Program-made: the position numbers and the translations under genes | Assembly: GCA_035652755.1 (NCBI GenBank) | Contig: DASRDE010000174.1 | Coordinates: 1 to 25,007 of the forward strand | Direction: 5' to 3' | From: DASRDE01 sp035652755 | GTDB lineage: Bacteria > Vulcanimicrobiota > Vulcanimicrobiia > Vulcanimicrobiales > Vulcanimicrobiaceae | DNA length: 25,007 bases | The notes under the pieces: generated by a model | Seen by the model: only the letters and a program-made list of their open reading frames with translations | What the model was told of the DNA's origin: nothing | Database searches by the model: none | Shown here: positions 23,081-25,007 of the stretch, piece after piece | How the letters are laid out: every line of letters starts with the position of its first letter | Position numbering within the stretch: position 1 is the stretch's first letter

Positions 23081-23096
23081 GCAAGTGTGTACTTGC
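23081..23096. promoter_or_regulatory. Operator O2, near-perfect palindrome
   Basis: GCAAGTG-TG-TACTTGC differs from O1 in two bases, which leaves one mismatched pair between the arms. It covers the predicted transcription start, 16 bases before the first gene's ATG. Confidence 0.7.
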
Positions 23097-23111
23097 ACTC
23101 ATTCACCGACG

Positions 23112-23786
23112 ATGAAGACGAAGATGCTTTCGAAATTTGCCGCCCTGCTCGCCGGCCTCACGGTGCTGGCGGGGGCCTTCGCGGCCGCCGAGCCGCAGAA
23201 CAGCCAGCCGCTCGACGCCGGAACGATTATGGACCGCATCCAGGGCCGCAACCCGTCCCTGCAGTCCTTCCAGGCGCCGGTCCACGTCGACGTCCGCATG
23301 CGCAGCTTCCCGTGGCTGGCGCCCAAACTCGACGGCACGGCGTACTACAAGCGTCCCGACAACTACGAGGTCGTCTTTAACCGCGTGCCTTCGTATGCGC
23401 ACGGGATCAATAAACTCTTCGGCGATATCGGCGACCCGGCCGCCTGGCGGCGCGAGTACAACGTCGATTTCGCCGGCGTGCAGCGGGTCGACGGGCGCAC
23501 TGCGCTCGCGTTGCGCCTGACCAAGAAGATTCACAGCGACCAGCTGGCCGATACCATCGCCTACGTCGATCCGGTCACGTATCAGGTCGTCCGCATGGAT
23601 TTTCACTACACGAACGGCGGCGAGATCAGCATGACGCAAAATTACCGGGATCAAGGGCAATATAACGTCATCGTCGCCCAGCACGCTGAGATCCACATCC
23701 CGCACGTGAGCGCGGTTGCCGACGCGACGTTCGGCGCCTATCAGCCCAACGTGGCCGTCAGTGACGAGGTTTTCACGAAGAAGTAA
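23112..23786 (+). CDS. Exported LolA-like (outer-membrane lipoprotein-sorting) protein
   Basis: A 224-residue protein with a signal peptide (MKTKMLSKF, hydrophobic core, cleavage near AFA-AAEP). The mature part begins TIMDRIQGRNPSLQSFQAPVHVDV and continues with PKLDGTAYYKRPDNYEVVF, RTALALRL and TIAYVDPVTYQVVRMDFHY, the curved-sheet pattern of LolA-like proteins that bind lipid or carry lipoproteins in the periplasm. It lacks a lipobox Cys. The ATG at 23112 is chosen for the signal peptide; an ATG four codons later is equally possible. The next gene, tetR, starts two bases after its stop, so it is the first gene of an efflux-type operon under two palindromic operators. Its partner or lipid is unknown. 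Confidence 0.82.
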   Translation: MKTKMLSKFAALLAGLTVLAGAFAAAEPQNSQPLDAGTIMDRIQGRNPSLQSFQAPVHVDVRMRSFPWLAPKLDGTAYYKRPDNYEVVFNRVPSYAHGINKLFGDIGDPAAWRREYNVDFAGVQRVDGRTALALRLTKKIHSDQLADTIAYVDPVTYQVVRMDFHYTNGGEISMTQNYRDQGQYNVIVAQHAEIHIPHVSAVADATFGAYQPNVAVSDEVFTKK

Positions 23787-23788
23787 CG

Positions 23789-24379
23789 ATGCTGCACGAA
23801 ATACCGGCCCGTTCGCCCGAAGAAACGCGATCGCGCATCCTGGCCGCCACGCGCCAGCTCTTCGCTAAGAAGGGACGCCGCGGGACGACCACGCGCGAGA
23901 TCGCCGAATTGGCGGGCGTCAATGAAGCCACGCTCTTCCGGCACTTCGGCAACAAGGACGCGCTGATCGAAGCGTGCGCGGAACACTACTGCGCGGCCAC
24001 CGCCTTTCAAGAACTGCTGCCCAAGCTGAGCGGCAAACTCCAGGAAGATCTGCGCGTGATCGCGGGCACGCTCTTCCAGCGGTTGGAAGAGGTGCGCGAC
24101 ATGATCGTGATGTCGCTCTCGGAAGAAGAGAACGACAGCACCGTCGGCCTGGCCGCATGGCGAGGCCCGCAAGCCGTCCGCAGCCTTCTGGTCGATTACA
24201 TGGCGCGCCGGGTCGAGAGCGGCGAGCTGACGGGCGATCCGCAGCTGCTCGCGAGGTTCTTCATGGGCATGATCTTCGCGCAGGTCGTCGGGCGCAAGAA
24301 GCTGCCCGAGCTGCAGTACACGATGGATCAAATTTTGGATTTCCAGGTCAACGTATTTCTCAACGGTGTAAGAAAGTAA
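23789..24379 (+). CDS. TetR-family transcriptional repressor
   Basis: A 196-residue regulator. The N-terminal DNA-binding domain (about 12-60) has RILAATRQLFAKKGRRGTTTREIAELAGVNEATLFRHFGNKDALIEA, all on the TetR plan. The rest is helical with no recognisable ligand motif. It sits between the LolA-like gene (2-bp gap) and the membrane fusion gene (3-bp gap), so it is probably autoregulated through the two palindromes upstream of the operon and relieved by a substrate of the pump. Confidence 0.95.
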   Translation: MLHEIPARSPEETRSRILAATRQLFAKKGRRGTTTREIAELAGVNEATLFRHFGNKDALIEACAEHYCAATAFQELLPKLSGKLQEDLRVIAGTLFQRLEEVRDMIVMSLSEEENDSTVGLAAWRGPQAVRSLLVDYMARRVESGELTGDPQLLARFFMGMIFAQVVGRKKLPELQYTMDQILDFQVNVFLNGVRK

Positions 24380-24382
24380 GAG

Positions 24383-25007
24383 ATGATGGAGACGCGCGAG
24401 CGTGAAAAACAAACCGTCACGACCGGTTCCTCCGGCGAAGGCCGCAACGGCCACGTGAACGAGATCGAAGCCGATTCCGGCGCGAAGCGCAACATGCGCC
24501 CGCTGCTGATCGCGGTGGGTTTCGTCGTGGCGATTCTCATCGTAATTTGGGGCGTGCGCTACTTCATCTACGCCGGCGCGCACCAATCGACGGACGATGC
24601 GCGGGTCGACGCCAATACGGTAGCGATCACGAGCAAGATCTCCGAGCGCGTCGACCAAATCGCCGTGCAAGCCGATCAGCCGGTCAAGAAGGGCCAGCTG
24701 CTGGTGGTGCTCGACTCGGCCGACGAGCGCGCGCGGCTGGATCAAGCCCAGGCCAATCTGCAGCTCGCGCTGCAGAATCAGCAAGCCGGCGTAGCGCAAG
24801 GCAGCGGCGGCGTGTCGCAGGCGCAAGCCGACGTCCAAAACGCGGCAGCCCAAGTGCCGGTCGCGCAGGCGGGCGTCGCTGCCGCGCAGGCGCAAGTGCA
24901 GGCCGCGCGCGCAGCCGTTCCGGGCGCGGCGCAAGCGCTCGCGCAAGCTGCGGCCAATCTGCGCCGCACGCAGACGCTGGTGCGGTCGGGCGACGTCGCG
25001 CGCGAGC
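24383..25007 (+). CDS. EmrA/HlyD-family membrane fusion protein, partial (runs off right edge)
   Basis: The first 208 residues of a periplasmic adaptor that links an inner-membrane exporter to an outer-membrane channel. A charged cytoplasmic start of about 38 residues precedes one membrane helix (about 39-62). Next come the EmrA signature HQSTDDARVDANTVAITSKI and a biotinyl-lipoyl half-motif (VDQIAVQADQPVKKGQLLVVLD). From about 120 the chain is an Ala/Gln-rich coiled coil with repeated AQAxVQxAxA units, the alpha-hairpin. ATG occurs twice in a row (24383 and 24386); the first follows TAAGAG. The exporter partner probably lies just beyond the window. This gene is missing from simple stop-to-stop searches because no stop is reached. 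Confidence 0.93.
   Translation, partial: MMETREREKQTVTTGSSGEGRNGHVNEIEADSGAKRNMRPLLIAVGFVVAILIVIWGVRYFIYAGAHQSTDDARVDANTVAITSKISERVDQIAVQADQPVKKGQLLVVLDSADERARLDQAQANLQLALQNQQAGVAQGSGGVSQAQADVQNAAAQVPVAQAGVAAAQAQVQAARAAVPGAAQALAQAAANLRRTQTLVRSGDVARE

Overview
This is a GC-rich, gene-dense window from a bacterium with two membranes. The diderm inference rests on a small secreted protein ending in Phe like an outer-membrane beta-barrel, a predicted lipoprotein, an EmrA-type membrane fusion protein and a LolA-like protein. The mix of a two-N-domain ClpC, a complete hut operon ending in a HutF-like deiminase, WYL and OmpR regulators and several secreted proteins of uncharted families fits a poorly studied lineage such as Candidatus Eremiobacterota (WPS-2) or a neighbour. 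That placement is inference; no rRNA is present to test it.

Left part (1-5640): a DHA2 drug exporter and a hotdog thioesterase diverge from a 57-bp spacer. A MIP18-family Fe-S maturation protein and a small beta-barrel-like protein also diverge. A full-length clpC follows, ending at a hairpin. Next (5641-5833) are three tandem copies of a 56-bp hairpin repeat; a fourth copy lies at 14358-14413 with a different but still self-complementary apical stem.

Middle (5907-14030): a PDZ/multi-TM/GAF-like membrane protein without a recognisable kinase domain, a minus-strand pair (NTF2-like protein plus a CxxC conserved hypothetical), a large proline-rich secreted protein, and a minus-strand operon of OmpR regulator, histidine kinase and small Met/Pro/His-rich exported protein. 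A WYL-domain regulator diverges from that operon across a spacer with a perfect 10-bp inverted repeat.

The 700-bp gap at 14031-14730 is the most unusual part. Read on the minus strand it holds two tandem, diverged copies of one small-RNA gene. Each has a TTGC(A/T)A / TACCAT promoter, a 5' hairpin whose stem bases differ while pairing is kept, a shared 3' core, and a strong intrinsic terminator. Each predicted transcript is about 205 nt. I do not recognise the RNA family.

Right part (14731-25007): a small secreted His-motif protein, then the hutH-hutU-hutI-hutF operon with overlapping genes, converting histidine through urocanate and imidazolonepropionate to formiminoglutamate and probably onward to formylglutamate. 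Downstream on the minus strand are a lipoprotein with a HEIGE motif and a class A beta-lactamase-like serine hydrolase. The window ends with a plus-strand operon (LolA-like protein, TetR regulator, EmrA-like fusion protein running off the edge) whose promoter is bracketed by two copies of a GCAAGTA-type palindrome, the likely TetR operators.
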